From contig CM075760.1 of assembly GCA_037974335.1 (NCBI GenBank), positions 60,270,515 to 60,334,514 on the forward strand: a stretch of 64,000 bases of DNA, given 5' to 3'. Shown one piece after another: positions 33,540 to 45,916 of this stretch (positions are counted from its first letter, which is position 1; each line of letters starts with the position of its first letter). Made by a program: the position numbers and the translations under genes. The notes beneath the pieces were generated by a model that saw only the letters and a list, made by a program, of their open reading frames with translations, was not told where the DNA came from and did not search any database. The stretch comes from Prionace glauca (lineage: Eukaryota > Chordata > Chondrichthyes > Carcharhiniformes > Carcharhinidae).

Positions 33540-35035
33540 AAGTGTGAGGTCAGTGTCCAATATCACAGGGATGTATTTGATTGTCGGGGCAAGTTTTGTT
33601 CCTAGACTTGAATGTTATCTGTCTCGATGGCAATGATTAATGGAAATCTACGTAAAAATTCCATCAATTCTTAAAATGACATCTGGAAACATGCGAGGCC
33701 CACGGTCTGAGAGTTTGACGTTAATGAAATTAACGTTGGTTAATATACTTCCACTATCATAACAGCTGAGCACTAAGTTTGTTTCTCTTAGAACTGAGCA
33801 GTCTATGAGAGACTTAGTACAAAATTGAAAGCCATGAATAGGAAAGTTTTCCTCATTAGGAAGAAACTGTCACCCACTCGCAAAAAGGCCAGTATACAGA
33901 AGACACAGCTTTATTAGTTATGAATTAAAGGAACCATCTCACTGATTACATCACACCAGTCCATATTTCTACTTATTTTGTACCAGCTCCAATATTTAAT
34001 TATATGACGGTAGACCCTGACCCTCTTTATATTAAATTCGCTCGTATCCCTCGTTAATCAACACTGGACCATCCTGCTACTTATGTGACATTAGGTCCTC
34101 TTAATTAGTACTAATGTCCACCACGAATCTGATTATATTGCCTGAGATCCAATGTATTTTTATATTCCACAAGGTTTGTCTCTTTACATGACAGAAGAAC
34201 CTCTCTCTGTTAATTCAATATAGAACAATGAATATATTTCCTGTCAAGATATTATCAATCACGATATGCATCGGATGTGCCTGTCCGATACCAGTCATTC
34301 TTGTTTGGAAATATAGGTTTATTTTTTTGCTAATATCTATAAGTAACTGTGAGAAACGCCGAATTGCTCTGTTATTGTATTTAGCGTGAACGTTCTAACA
34401 ATTTCTAAGTGATTAAATGTCATTGGGGGACAAGTCAGTGTGTGAAGAATGGTGCAGAATTCATTGTAACACCGTCAGGCAATCCCTGTTGAGACAAATT
34501 TTAATAGTTGAATATTGTGTTGCATTGCGTCAATTTACCACAGATTTTAGCGAAAAATGTTTCGTCTGTCTCATTTTATTAAAAGCATTCACTAATATGC
34601 TGACAGTGTGAGACTGAATTGTGGACTTACAATATCTCAGATGGATCCAACAGGCTGAATATCTAACCAATCATTAATTGCTTATCTATTTCCCAGAAAA
34701 AAAGAAAATAAATTGCCATAGAACAAGTTTTGCCAGTTATGTCACGTTTGACTTCCTGCAGTTTGTATTGTTATATTTTAAATGATTGGGTTTTTTTCAA
34801 TTTGGAATGTGTTCAACTGCTAAGGCCCGAAGCTCTGGTATTCCCTCCGAAATTTACTTATCTCAGTTTCCTCGTCTAAATCAATCCACAAAGCTTTCCC
34901 TTCATCGACAATCCTTTTACTAATCTGACCAAATAACTGTTGTTCATAAAAGAATATATTGCAGATGCATGGGGCTGAAAAACAAATGCCAGAAACACTC
35001 AGCAGATCATTCACCATATGTGGAATGGCATTAAT
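33540..35035. other. Intergenic stretch, nothing recognised
   Basis: AT-rich; 33930-34240 weakly resembles the degenerate array with TTTATATT-like cores. No gene is supported. Confidence 0.4.
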
Positions 35036-35240
35036 GTGCATCTCTCTCTCTCTCTCTCTCTCTCTCCCTGCCTCTTTCTCCCTCTCCCCTACTCCCCGCC
35101 ATTCCTGCCTCTGTTCCCCCCCCCCTCTTTGTCTCTGTTTGTCTTTCCTTGCCCCCTTCTCTCTCCCTGGCTCCTTCTCTCTCTGTGTTTTCCCCTCTGT
35201 CTCTCTCTCTATGTCTCTCTCTGTTTCAGATTGTGCTTAA
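35036..35240. repeat. CT-rich low-complexity tract
   Basis: TCTCTC repeats grade into a pyrimidine-rich stretch of about 200 bases. Confidence 0.9.
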
Positions 35241-35662
35241 ATCGGATGACTTCTCTTTTCTCACTCAATCTCCAATACTTCAGTTTTACTGGTACCCAAG
35301 AGACGGATCCAGCTATTAGTTGAAAAAAAATGGTTTTTTTTGCTTAAGTCGCCTTGTGACTGAAAAGATGAAACACAAAACTCCCATCAAGGGAAATTCA
35401 GTGCCGAAAACAGACCTGTTCACTCACTTAACCTCTCTCTTCGATTTCTCTCACACGATGCCTAACACACCTATTTTTTTTATTTTAGATCTGCGGGACA
35501 AAATGTTGCTTTAATTTTCCCTCTTTTTTCTCGGTGGTAATCTTCAGTCCACCTTCCCTTTAATTAACCTATTTAAACACCAAATACGACAATTCTCTTG
35601 ACTCACAAAAATGGCACTGGAAGTGAATGTAATGCTGAGGCCAGCATCAATCTGGGTGACTG

Positions 35663-35955
35663 TTCTTAAGAACATAAGAACATAAGAAATAGGAGCAGGA
35701 GTAGGCCATCTGGCCCTTCGTGCCTGCCCCGCCATTCAATAAGATCATGGCTGATCTGTCGTGGCTCAGTTCCACTTTCCGTTCCTCTCCCCATAACCCT
35801 TAATCCCTTCTCTTATCAAAAACCCATCAACCCGCTTCTTAAAAATATTTAGCGAGGCAGCCTCCACCACTTCAACGGGCAGAGAATTCCAGAGATTCAC
35901 CACCCTTTGAGTGAAGAAGTTCCTCCTCAACTCCGTTCTAAAATTCAGGCTGTCA
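35663..35955 (-). mobile_element. CR1-like LINE 3' end, TTCTTATG family
   Basis: The reverse complement shows the RRNFFTQRVVNLWNSLPVEV region and the family 3' end with its tail (AAGAACATAAGAACATAAG on the plus strand). It is close in sequence to the plus-strand copies at 6.5-10.8 kb. Confidence 0.85.
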
Positions 35956-36853
35956 GAGTGAGTTCACCCTCAGAGGCAGGAAGACTGTTCACGGTGATAA
36001 CATCAAACTGACGCCCACTGTTTCAATCTCAGGTAACACAACTTCCCGATTCTTGCTGCCGGTTCCAAACCGCACATCTCACTTCTGAGCAGAAAATAAA
36101 TCCAGAGACCACAATCTGGTGAGAACATCTGTCAGTGCGGCCTATATCTGCCCACAGAGTCAGGGCAGAGTCACACAGATCACATTGCGGTGACATTTAC
36201 AAATGAGTCTGTTGTGATCTGTTCAGAGTTTCCCGGACATAACTGATGGTCAGTGGATCAGTCACTGAACTCCCGGTTTTCATGAAGGAAGAAAATTATA
36301 ACTGTTATGTTTCATTGTTTAATCATTTTCTCTCCATCTGCTATTTACTTTTTGTTTCTCAGCTTTTATCTGTCAGCACCCCGTTTTTATTTCTCCCAAC
36401 TCTCCAAGCCTCTCTCCCTCTCTCTATTTCCTTGTCAATCTTTTGAACACTTTTATTAGTACTCAAAATCATGAAGTTTTGATTGGGGCAATTAAAGAGA
36501 GAGTATTTCAACTGGGAGGGCGGTCAGCAACCAATCGGCAAAAGTTTATTTTATTGAGCTGAGAGACAGAAATGAAATTATTTATTTTTACGCAAGATTT
36601 GTTATGAAGTGGAATGAACAGCTTAAAAGGGTGATCGAATCAGATTTCACAGTAATTTTGGGAAATAAATATGATATGTCCCTCATATGTTTAAAATTTC
36701 AAGGATTTTCGAGAATGGGAGCATTTTAATGGTTCATCTACATCATTGTCCCAGCATCCTTTTTTGTGTCTCTCTCTGTCCTTCACTGAGACTGAATAAC
36801 TTGCAATATTTATACAGCTGTCATCTTGTGTAAATCTTATCTTTTGACAAAAC

Positions 36854-36896
<43 letters not shown>

Positions 36897-37350
36897 TGCC
36901 AGGAACCATTCCGAAATTCTATTTACAAACCATCACTTTGAACAACTGAATACTGGATCGAACTTGATTGGGAAAAGCACTTGATTGGGAATAACACTTA
37001 ACATTTATTGCACTGTTCTTTTTCTTCTGGAGAGGTTTTCATACTTAGTCTTTTCAAACTTGACATGTCCTGATTCTGTCTGTAAATGTGGAACTGCTTG
37101 TAAGAATGAAAAGGAACAGATTATTTTCTCTTCCTCTGACAGATTCACTATTGTTACCTCAGATAAGACATTTATGGAGCCCGCCATGACTGTCCCCCCT
37201 TTGGGAATAACAGCTCTTAGTCAGGTGGAGTCAGTCACTCCTGTGGATGTCATAGGGATTCAAATCCGTGTTTGCCACACAAATCCCTGTGTTACTCGTC
37301 CTGACAAAGAAACCTGTGCTAAAGCCCCAGAAATGATTGTTTCCTTATGT
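35956..37350. other. Intergenic stretch with a (GT)n microsatellite
   Basis: Apart from the GT run at 36855-36893 I see no repeat or gene. An open frame at 36985-37365 has no recognisable domain. Confidence 0.45.
36855..36893. repeat. (GT)n microsatellite
   Basis: About 39 bases of pure GT. Confidence 0.97.
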
Positions 37351-37351
37351 C

Positions 37352-37855
37352 GGGTTCCAGTCTGACTCCGGGCCCAGCTGTCTCTGTCAGTGATACACTG
37401 GGGCCAGTCATTCACATTGTAATGTTCTAATTCTCAAGTCCCAGTCTGACTCCGGGCCCAGCTGTCTCTGTCAGTGATACACTGGGGCCAGTCATTCACA
37501 TTGTAATGTTCTAATTCTCAGTTTCCAGTCTGACTCCGGGCCCAGCTGTCTCTGTTAGTGATACACTGGAGCCAGTCATTCACATTGTAATGTTCTAATT
37601 CTCAGGTTCCAGTCTGACTCCGGGCCCAGCTGTCTCTGTCAATGATACACTGGGGCCGGTCATTCACATTGTAATGTTCTAATTCTCAGGTCCCAGTCTG
37701 ACTCCGGGCCCAGCTGTCTCTGTCAGTGATACACTGGGGCCGGTCATTCACATTGTAATGTTCTAATTCTCAGGTTCCAGTCTGACTCCGGGCCCAGCTG
37801 TCTCTGTCAGTGATACACTGGAGCCAGTCATTCAAATTATAATGTTCTAATTCTC
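37352..37855. repeat. Minisatellite, six copies of an 84-bp unit
   Basis: The landmark CCAGTCTGACTCCGGGCCCA starts at 37357, 37441, 37525, 37609, 37693 and 37777, an exact 84-base period. Copies differ at only a few positions each. The array is young or kept uniform. Confidence 0.98.
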
Positions 37856-37859
37856 TATG

Positions 37860-38626
37860 ATTATTTTTGGAAACCGTTACCCAATCCGTTGTGAATTAGA
37901 ACCTGCATCAGATTTTGCTGCATTTGACCCCTGCCTGTCATTATTGGACAAATCACTTTTTCTAGAATGATCACACGCACAAAAAATGTTTATTTAAATG
38001 ATATATCATGTTCTGTCTCGCTTACTCTGGAGAACTCATACGTTGGTTTACGTGATTCTCCCAGCCAGTTTATGTCATCATTGCGCGAGCATATCTGTCT
38101 ATATTAGATTAGATTCTTCTTCTGTTGTTGGAACATTATGTTTAATCATTTATAGGGTGTGGGCAGCACTGACATCTGTTGCCCTTCTCTGATTGCCCCT
38201 GACAATGTGGTGATGAGCTGCTATCTTGAATCACTGCAGTCCTTGTTCACCAGGTGATATCACTGTTTATATCACATAAGGTTTGGCCATTCTTATGATG
38301 CACCTGATCCTGGTTCATCGCATTACGTAGACTGTACAATCTATACACTGTAGAAAATATTTAAGATGGTTACCATGGAATTGGTGAAGGTAACGGTTAA
38401 ACAGAAATATTGTTCCTTATCTGGAGAGTGGCAGATGTTTCAATCCTTTGCATCGATAGAAATAAGTCTGAGAATTACAGGTGTAATTATCTCCTGACGG
38501 CTATATATCCAGGGTCATTTTCACCATCATTTTCACAAATCAGCACACAATTGAGTCGTACATCAGGAAGTTTATTGAGACACTGAGAAGATCAATTTTC
38601 GTAATCTCCTCGTCATTCGAGATGTG
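37860..38626. other. Intergenic stretch with one SINE fragment
   Basis: A decayed SINE piece lies at about 38140-38260 (GGGTGTGGGCAGCACTGACA). The rest is unremarkable. Confidence 0.45.
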
Positions 38627-39340
38627 ATTTATCCATTTTCCAACAGACCTCTAAACACAGATAAGTTAACGCCAGGAACAAAACAGTAAAGTTATAATCA
38701 TGCTTAACGCACGAGCAAACAACAGAATGGTTGTCAATAAATAGTTACATATTAAATGCTGTTCAGGTGAAATACATGAACTCTTTGGTGTTTTCATGCA
38801 TTCATGGAAGGCAGAGATGGGCTGAAGGTTATGGTTGGGAAAACTGAAGGGGAATTGCTAAAAGAGATCATTTCTCCAAAGGTGGATAATAGAAAATAGA
38901 ATATTTGAAATAAATTAGCACGCAAATGTCTGTGATGTTTCTTGGACATAGAACCATCGAATTCCTACAGTTCAGAAACACAAATCTTGTCCACCGAGTC
39001 TGTGTCCCACCCAGCTTCTCCCCTCTGCCCTATCCCCATTATCCCCACAGAGTTACCATGGCTAATCCACATATTCTAAGGGAAAATAACGGACAATTTT
39101 GCATGGTCAATTCAACTAATATGATCTGTTGTAATATAAACAAGGGACGGGTTTTGTGTAGTGATACGGAGACAGTCGAATGCACCAGATATCGATACAG
39201 CACCTGTACTAATATGAATGCAGGCTGGGCCCAGTTCAGTCATTATTGAAAGAGTGTATACAGTATATTACTAACCAGCGTGGTGTTTTCTGATATAATC
39301 AGAGATATGCCATACTCAGTTTTGACAAAGACAAGGTCTA
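38627..39340. repeat. Duplicated block, copy 1 (partner at 45917-46625)
   Basis: The two blocks share long runs such as ATGCATTCATGGAAGGCAGA, AAACTGAAGGGGAATTGCTA and ACCAGATATCGATACAGCAC in the same order and orientation. Both contain the same SINE-like insert (ACATAGAACCAT...), so that insert predates the duplication. Confidence 0.88.
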
Positions 39341-40140
39341 TCCTAATATATGCAGAGACAATGTGCGCTGTAATTTAAACGTATCAGCGCTATCAGAAAA
39401 TAGGGACATGATCTGGTGTGATATAAACAGAGATGTGGCCCAGTGGAATAACAAGTGAGACAATACAGAGTAAAACAAAATTTGAGAAATGATAATGTGT
39501 AAAGTGAACAAAGATATGATGTGGCGTATTAATTAGGGAGACAGCGCAATAAAACTGTCGCCTCGTGTAATTTTGTCTGATTCTGGCCATTGTAAGATAT
39601 AAACTGAGACAAATCCGATGCAGTAATTCCAAACCAAACCTTTAGATCGATGTAAACTTTGACGGGGCAATTGCAGAAATAAATAATTCATGTAACAGAA
39701 TAATTAGAGACAGGATATTATTCAATATAAACAGGGAGGCGGACTAGTGCAGCAGTGATTGAGAGGCTGTCCATGTTTCTTTATAAGTGGCAGGTTCCAA
39801 CAATGTAATAACTGAGACAGAGCCTGGTGTAATGCAAACAGTAACATGTCCCGGTGCATTATCAGGAGTGAGAGGGTCCAGTGGAGATATGGAGTTTCAT
39901 GACATTAGGCGAGAATTAATTCCGTGCTGTCATAACTGTCAGAATGAATGGGGCAATGAGGCTTGGTGCAGTATTGTAACAACTGGGACTTTGCTGAGTA
40001 CGGAATCAACTGAGAATTATTGCCAGATAATCAGAAATATCATTTCGTGTCAGAGAAACTGGGTCACGTTTAAGATGGACAAAGACTGAGTCTACTACAG
40101 AAATAACTGAGATGATCATCTGTGTCATGTCGTACCAAAA
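39115..40140. repeat. Degenerate tandem array with ATATAAACAGAGACA core
   Basis: Units such as GATATAAACAGAGATGTGGC, ATAACTGAGACAGAGCCTGG and AATATAAACAGGGAGGCGGA follow one another. The period is irregular (about 40-55 bases). The short frames across it are a by-product of the array. Confidence 0.5.
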
Positions 40141-40599
40141 AGCACAGTTTCACTGCCATCTCCTGGACGACTTTTGCTATTGCAGGTGCTGTGAAATGCT
40201 GATTTCAGTTGCTGTTTCTTATGCTTTGATGAGCTGTATATACAGCTGGTAAGGTCAGCATATATTGGCAATCACTAATACATTGAATTTACTGGTTTTC
40301 TAGACATCATAGAAGGCACGTAATCGCCAAACACGTGTGCGCTTGGAGTCACCTCTGGGCTAAACTGGGGAATGATGGACGGTTTTCCTTTCGGCAGAAT
40401 GTTAGAGAATCTGATATATTTCTTGTCACGGCCGCAATTACGGAAACGATCTTTAAATTCAAAACTGTAATTGCAGTTTATAACCTTTTGTAGTTGGATT
40501 TGAATGTATATCTTGAGAAATTTGCCTACCCTCGGAATTACTTTCGCAGAGACGTTACCTCTGTGCTACTATCTTCCTTTCAACATTGATAAAGTATTT

Positions 40600-41480
40600 A
40601 CAGCAGAGAAGAAGGCCATTTTGAAGCGTCATGTATGTTTTGGTCCTCTAAAGGAGCAATGCATCTAATAACACTCTGTACCCCACAGTCCAGCATTTTG
40701 TTCATTTTCAGACAATTATCCAATTCCATTTTGAAACCATTAATTGGCTCTGCCTGCAGCACACTCTCAAACAGCACATTCCAGATCTGGATCACTCACT
40801 GTCTGACAATGTTTTTCGTGATGTCTCCGTGTTTCTTCCACCAATTTACTACAACCCGCGCCCTCTGTGTCAAGATCTTTCTGTCATTGACCAGTTTCTC
40901 TCTATCAACCCTATCAAGACCCCTCAGGATATTGAATGTCTCATTAAAGTCACATCAGCAACTTTCTGTCAAGGAAATTAGTCCGAACCTCTCCAAAATA
41001 TTTTTGTCACCGAAGTTTCTGATCTCTGGAATTATTCTCGTGTTTTTCTTCCCTGCTTCCAGCCTATTGACTTTATATCCTGCCTTACGTTCGGTGCCCA
41101 AAATTGGAACGATTTTTTCGGCTGACTATTTTCCATGTGTTAGCTACAAAAATAGCTCAACTTCCTTGCTTCTGCATTCTTTTCCCCAATAGACAAAAAA
41201 AAACCTATTCCCCTTTTCTGTTTGCCGCTGTCTGAACCTATCTTGCATCATGAATGATTTATACACATATTCACTCCAGTCCCTCGGCGTCTATATTCAC
41301 TTTCATGGCCTTTTCATTATTTCCATTTTTCTCTTCAAATTCTGCTGAACAAAACTAATCATGGAACTTTTCTCTGCAATAGGATAAATATCCAAATTAC
41401 TCATCCATTCCACCAATTAGTTTTTTTTGCGTTCTGAAGTTCTGAATGATCTACTGATGGTTGGCAATGTTTTCAAGTTT
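40600..41480 (-). mobile_element. Old LINE, CR1/L2-like, decayed
   Basis: Read on the minus strand, the LINE C-terminal pattern is visible: a KAGYKVNRLEAGKKN-type stretch near 41080, a RFGLISLTE-type stretch near 40985 and a DIIRDNVKKHR-like region near 40830. The plus-strand 185-codon frame across it is antisense to the element. Confidence 0.5.
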
Positions 41481-41829
41481 TGGATCGTTCACAGATTTTG
41501 AAAGTCTGACCTCCACTTCAAGCTCTCGGGCATTACTATGTCGTGAATTTCAATGTTCATATAACCCTTTCCTGGCAACATGACTGCAAGATTTGTTCTA
41601 CTCCGAAAAACAGCTACGAATTGTTTCCTGGCACTCAGGCAATTTCCTATCCATGTCGCTCCTATCCATTTTATTCTCTGATCTCCACAGTTACTCACAA
41701 GGCTGCGGTGCAGCACAGTATCACATGACGTTTGGACGCCCATTAAGAGAAATACACTCACAAGCTATCTGTTACTCAGCATAAAACTCAAACAAGTTAA
41801 TTAAACTGGATCTGACCTGAACAAATACA

Positions 41830-42200
41830 TTCTGGCTGAATTTGTGAAGAAACATATAATTGGGATGATTTCTGCAGTGATGAAGAGAGTGAAGATATAA
41901 ATGCTAAATGTGCTAACGGCACAAAGATAGATCGGAAATTTGGCCGTTGGCGAGGGCAGTGGGCATATCTCGAATATTGTGCACAGTTCTTGTCTCCTTA
42001 TCTTAAAAAAAGTCAATGTGTTAAAATAATAGTTCAGAGGAGTTTCACTAAACCATTGCCAGCTATGTTTGGGTTATCTTATGAGAAAAGGATAGTGACG
42101 TCAGGTTTGTACCCAGAGAGTTCAAAAGAGTAAGAGGCAAATTGACTGAAACCTTCAAAACTCTAAGTGGTGCTAACAGTGTGGATGTTGAACGGAAGTT
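41830..42200 (+). mobile_element. Old LINE fragment
   Basis: Decayed plus-strand pieces: CGAATATTGTGCACAGTTCT (EYCAQF-like), GTTCAGAGGAGTTTCACTAA (RFT-like), and AGAGGCAAATTGACTGAAAC (RGKLTET), in the order expected of a CR1-like C-terminus. Confidence 0.5.
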
Positions 42201-43475
42201 TACTCTTGTCCAGTGTGTGGCTGTATTGGGTGTGTCTCTGAGTGCAGATATTTTGGGTCTGGTTTCTGCGCCTGTTTCCAATGCTATACTGTCCACGGGA
42301 GGGCGCTCTCTGATCACTTACCCAACATCATACTCTCCTTTTGCAGAAAATGACGATTTGCTGATACGAAAATGAGCAGAGAAAATAAATCTTATCAAAT
42401 CAAATTGCATTTTTTCCATTCTTTTGATTCAACCTTTAACTTCAATACATTTATTTAACATCAACATCTTTATTCTGAATGAATATCTCTGAAAGAGACA
42501 ACATTGAAATGCAAGCATGACTGACCAACAAAAGAACTCGAGTCACTGGAGCTATCGCTCCTGTTTTCAATCAGGAAGCAATTCCAGGTCCTCTTCGTTC
42601 ATCTGCTGCACGCAATCAACAAATTGTCATTCCCTGACCCGAATTAAACCCAGGCCGCGATGGTGAGAGGGCTGATTCCAAACAGATAGACCATTAGGGA
42701 AGATAGCGATGGAACATTTCGCCCGCCTTACCACTTCAGAATTTTAAAAAAATATATACACAAGGAATATTTGTTGGACAAAAGTCATGTCCAGAAAGAA
42801 CATGAATGACTCCTTCAGCCAATGAAACATTAATTGTTGTTACCTGGAACAAGAAATCGACAGTGAGGTGAAATAGTCTCACAGGTTTTTCATGTGATTT
42901 TTTTAATTTCCAAAACTGTCCAATCTCGTCATTGCTGATACTGTGAAACTTACGAGGTAAACACACAACAGATTTTCGTCACTTCAAACTATCTGCTTTC
43001 CACCTCAGCATTTTGCAGATTTAAAAGCACCGTTCTTTAAAAGTTTTAGACTATCCACATTGTACTGATTATTACCGACTTGCTGTGTATTTTATATATT
43101 GATAAAACCTGTACTTGTAATATAAACAGCAGATGGTAGACATTCCCTGCTGGTGTGGCAGCTTTGTGCGCACATACAATTCTAAACACTTCCATGCTTT
43201 CGCTGTTCTGAATTATAGCGATTATTGCGTTTGCAAACTTGGAAAATATTTTCAAATCACCTGACTCATTTCAAATTGTTTTTGTTAAATGTTAATGCAT
43301 TGCATAATCTCACAGCCATAGGACTTTTACAAACCGTTATGTCTTTAATGATATTATACAACTGCAGTTATAGAGAAATGGACAAAAATTGGGGCAAGTG
43401 CTATTTTCTGAATCTTTGTCAAACACCTTACTGATATCCATATAGACGACATCAACGGCTCGTTTCAATGCTGGG
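42201..43475. other. Intergenic stretch, nothing recognised
   Basis: AT-rich, with no domain or RNA identified on either strand. Confidence 0.4.
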
Positions 43476-43479
43476 TCTG

Positions 43480-43995
43480 GTTCGTCCTGCTCAGCCTCCT
43501 AAGTGAGTGAGTTTCTGCAGACGGAAGCTCGCCTCTTCCACCACCAGCATTGTGGCCCGAGTTCCCTTTACTGGGAGACAATGTGGTCGAGAGGCTAAAC
43601 CCGCTGAGTCTGTTTCAGGCCCTGAGTTTCTCACGGCGGAGATGGAGAGCAGGAGCTGGAGTGCCTGGAATTCTTTCTGAAGTTCGTGGTGTGCTGGGAA
43701 TTGATTTTTTTTTCTTGCAATGGTTGGGGTTTTATGGCTTGTAGATGATTGAAGCATTCCCATGGGAGGGTATCTCCCAAACAGAATTGATAGGAAACAG
43801 GCCCTGATAGGAACGTCCCTCACAACCACGCGGATCCATTGCCATGATTCTTTACTAATAACCTATCAACTGCCTTTAAGTGCCCCTCCCGGTTGATGGG
43901 AATGGCACTGGGTGTCAACTTCCACCCTTGGAAGATCAGACTTAACTTTGGGCAAAGTGATCTTCCCATGAGAAATTCTGCTTGGGGGCTTCCTG
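43480..43995. repeat. Dispersed repeat of unknown class, about 500 bp; inverted partner at 52045-52565
   Basis: The block contains CATGATTCTTTACTAATAACC, TAACCTATCAACTGCCTTTA and GTGCCCCTCCCGGTTGATGG. Its reverse complement recurs at 52045-52565 (GGTTATTAGTAAAGAATCATGG). It overlaps the 3' side of the receptor gene but ends before its stop codon. Confidence 0.7.
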
Positions 43996-44014
43996 TTGTT
44001 GAAGAAGAAATCTG

Positions 44015-44910
44015 TTATTCAGTAAGTAATTTCACAACTGCATTAAATGGAAATCTGATCACATTCTTCAGATCCTCTCTGAATTGTGTCTGGGTCACTG
44101 CATAAATGTATGTATTGGTGCAGCAACTCAGGAGTTGGAGCATAAATCCCAATTCCCGCACAAATGCAGGAATATAAAAATGGATTAAGTTTAAATTATA
44201 TAATCGTTCACAAAAGGAGTGAATAAGTAAGATTGACCATAGCAGGATAAAATTTCCTGACAGAGCAAATAGTAAAATAATGGATTTTCTTCTCTTCACT
44301 GTCTCTGGGTCCTTTGAACTATCCATACGCTTGTGACTCTGAAGTCTCCTGCGGAATTTGGTCGACCCTAGAATGTGTTTAATGGTGAAAACATTCAGCA
44401 ACAGAATCAACAGAAAAGGAATGAACGGTGTTAAAATATAATGCAGATTTTCAACCGCTCCCCATGCTTCAGAATAGACGACATCAATGTCTACATTACA
44501 AAAATGGGGAATATTCTGTAACGCATATCTATCATCATACATGAAATACCAGAAAATGTTCTTTACACTGAATAGCACACTCACAGTTCCGAGAACCACT
44601 GTTGCAGTTTTCTCAGTGCAGTATTTTATTTTCAGCTTCTGACAAGTAATAGCCACAAATCGATCAAAGGTGAAAGAGACAGTGAACCAGACAGAGCAAT
44701 CAGTGACTGCATAAAGCAGCACAGCATGGATATTACATATTTTAATACGGTAAATGATTAAAAATTCAAACTTCATGGGAATTTGCCTCAAAATGAGATC
44801 GATGATAATGACCAGTAGATCCGCTGCTGACATGGAAATGAGGTACCGTATCACACTTCTGGAAAGACCACACTTCCCTCGTGACAGGATAAGAATTGTC
44901 AATACATTCA
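44015..44910 (-). CDS. GPR139-like: GPR139-like class A G-protein-coupled receptor, exon 2 (main coding exon)
   Basis: This exon opens after a TTCCTTACAG acceptor and completes a codon split with exon 1, then runs 298 codons to TAA. It carries most of a rhodopsin-family receptor: TM1 (VLTILILSRGKCGLS), TM2 (YLISMSAADLLVIIIDLIL), TM3 (TDCSVWFTVSFTFDRFVAIT), TM4, a second extracellular-loop Cys (PHFCNVD) that can pair with the Cys before TM3 (KICNIHA), TM5 (LTPFIPFLLILLLNVFTIKH), TM6 (RKSIILLFALSGNFILLW) and TM7 (CTNTYIYAVTQTQFREDLKN). The DRY motif is DRF and the NPxxY motif is NTYIY, as I recall for GPR139-like receptors. With exon 1 the protein is 330 residues and unbroken. It acts at the plasma membrane; its ligand here is not inferable. 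Confidence 0.9.
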
Positions 44911-45478
44911 CTGTAAGGAAGAGAAACACAATTTATTCGTGTTTTAGACTGAGCACAAGAGAAACAATCTCTCAGGATCCTTGGGAACAGCTGAAACATT
45001 TTTATTAAATCCACCCCGGAATAGACTGAATTCACCTATTCTGCTCGAGACAAAGTTCACAGCAGAAAAGCCCCGCAATGATGTAGCAAGAAGCCACATT
45101 CACCAGTTAATAAAGTCTCCAATTTGCTGCCTTCTTCAGATTTGTATGTGGGGGACACAATGGTGCCAGTAGGTTTAGAGCAAATGTTTCTGGTCTGGAT
45201 GACTCTGCTTTGATTGTGCTGAAGGCTGTGCAGTTGCAGATGTTAAATCAGCTGATTTGGAATTGGCTGTGAATCATAATACTGGAAATCATGTTACATA
45301 ACGACAACCGTAAAGTGGAAAGATTGAAAGTGAATGTCAGGTAGTGTGAGGATAGCTGTGTGGCAAGGAGAAATGTTTCCAGTGCATTCACAGCAACAAA
45401 CCATGAAGGTTACGCAGAATGATATCAATAACTGGGTAACATGGACAAGGACAATGAACACAGAGAAATATGACTTAC
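44911..45478 (-). other. Intron of the GPR139-like gene
   Basis: 568 bases between donor GTAAGT (exon 1 side) and acceptor CCTTACAG. It splits TM1. No repeat or second gene is visible inside. Confidence 0.88.
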
Positions 45479-45575
45479 CAGTGACACCAACTACGGCAAG
45501 GACAGGGTAGTAAATCCTTTGGATGTCGTAAAATACCCAAAGAATACGAAGCTCAAGTGGTATAATCCAGAACAT
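45479..45575 (-). CDS. GPR139-like: GPR139-like receptor, exon 1
   Basis: The start codon at 45573-45575 opens MFWIIPLELRILWVFYDIQR, then IYYPVLAVVGVT, the extracellular N-terminus and first half of TM1. The exon ends ACTG before GTAAGT. Joined to exon 2 it reads AVVGVTVNVLTILILSRGK without a break. An upstream in-frame TTG was not taken as the start because it is not a eukaryotic initiator and the ATG gives the N-terminus I remember for the family. Confidence 0.88.
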
Positions 45576-45916
45576 GGCTCTGAAATTCAATGATCGCTGA
45601 CTGTACTAGAGACCACTCCCAGTTAAACAATATTGCACACACAGTGAAAATTCCTATTTATAAATCTTCTAATGTCCCCATTGGAACAATTAAACCGTGT
45701 GCTGAGGGACATTAATCACAGTCTCTGAACAAACAAGATGACTTCATCTTGTCCTGCAAATTATATGGTTATTGTCCTTTTTATGCATGTTAAAAAATCC
45801 GAATGAAGGCAAACATTTTGGTTCATGCATCTTGGCAAAAGAAAGGAACATTGATTAACAATGTGTTGCTGAACTGAAGAGAGTTGAAACCGTTGTGAGT
45901 ATTGCTGTCACACATT

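Noticed and set aside
34959-35323. Two plus-strand frames of 93 and 101 codons
   Set aside because: Mostly translation of the CT-rich tract.
36985-37365. 126-codon cysteine-containing plus-strand frame next to the 84-bp minisatellite
   Set aside because: No recognisable domain, no splice or promoter context, and the end runs into the repeat; probably chance.
39787-40089. 100-codon frame
   Set aside because: It lies within the degenerate tandem array and its sequence reflects the repeat unit.
40635-41192. 185-codon plus-strand open frame
   Set aside because: It lies antisense over an old LINE-like sequence, and the translation has no domain.
45576-45590. Five-codon N-terminal extension of the GPR139-like receptor
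   Set aside because: It would need a TTG start; the in-frame ATG at 45573-45575 gives a normal N-terminus.
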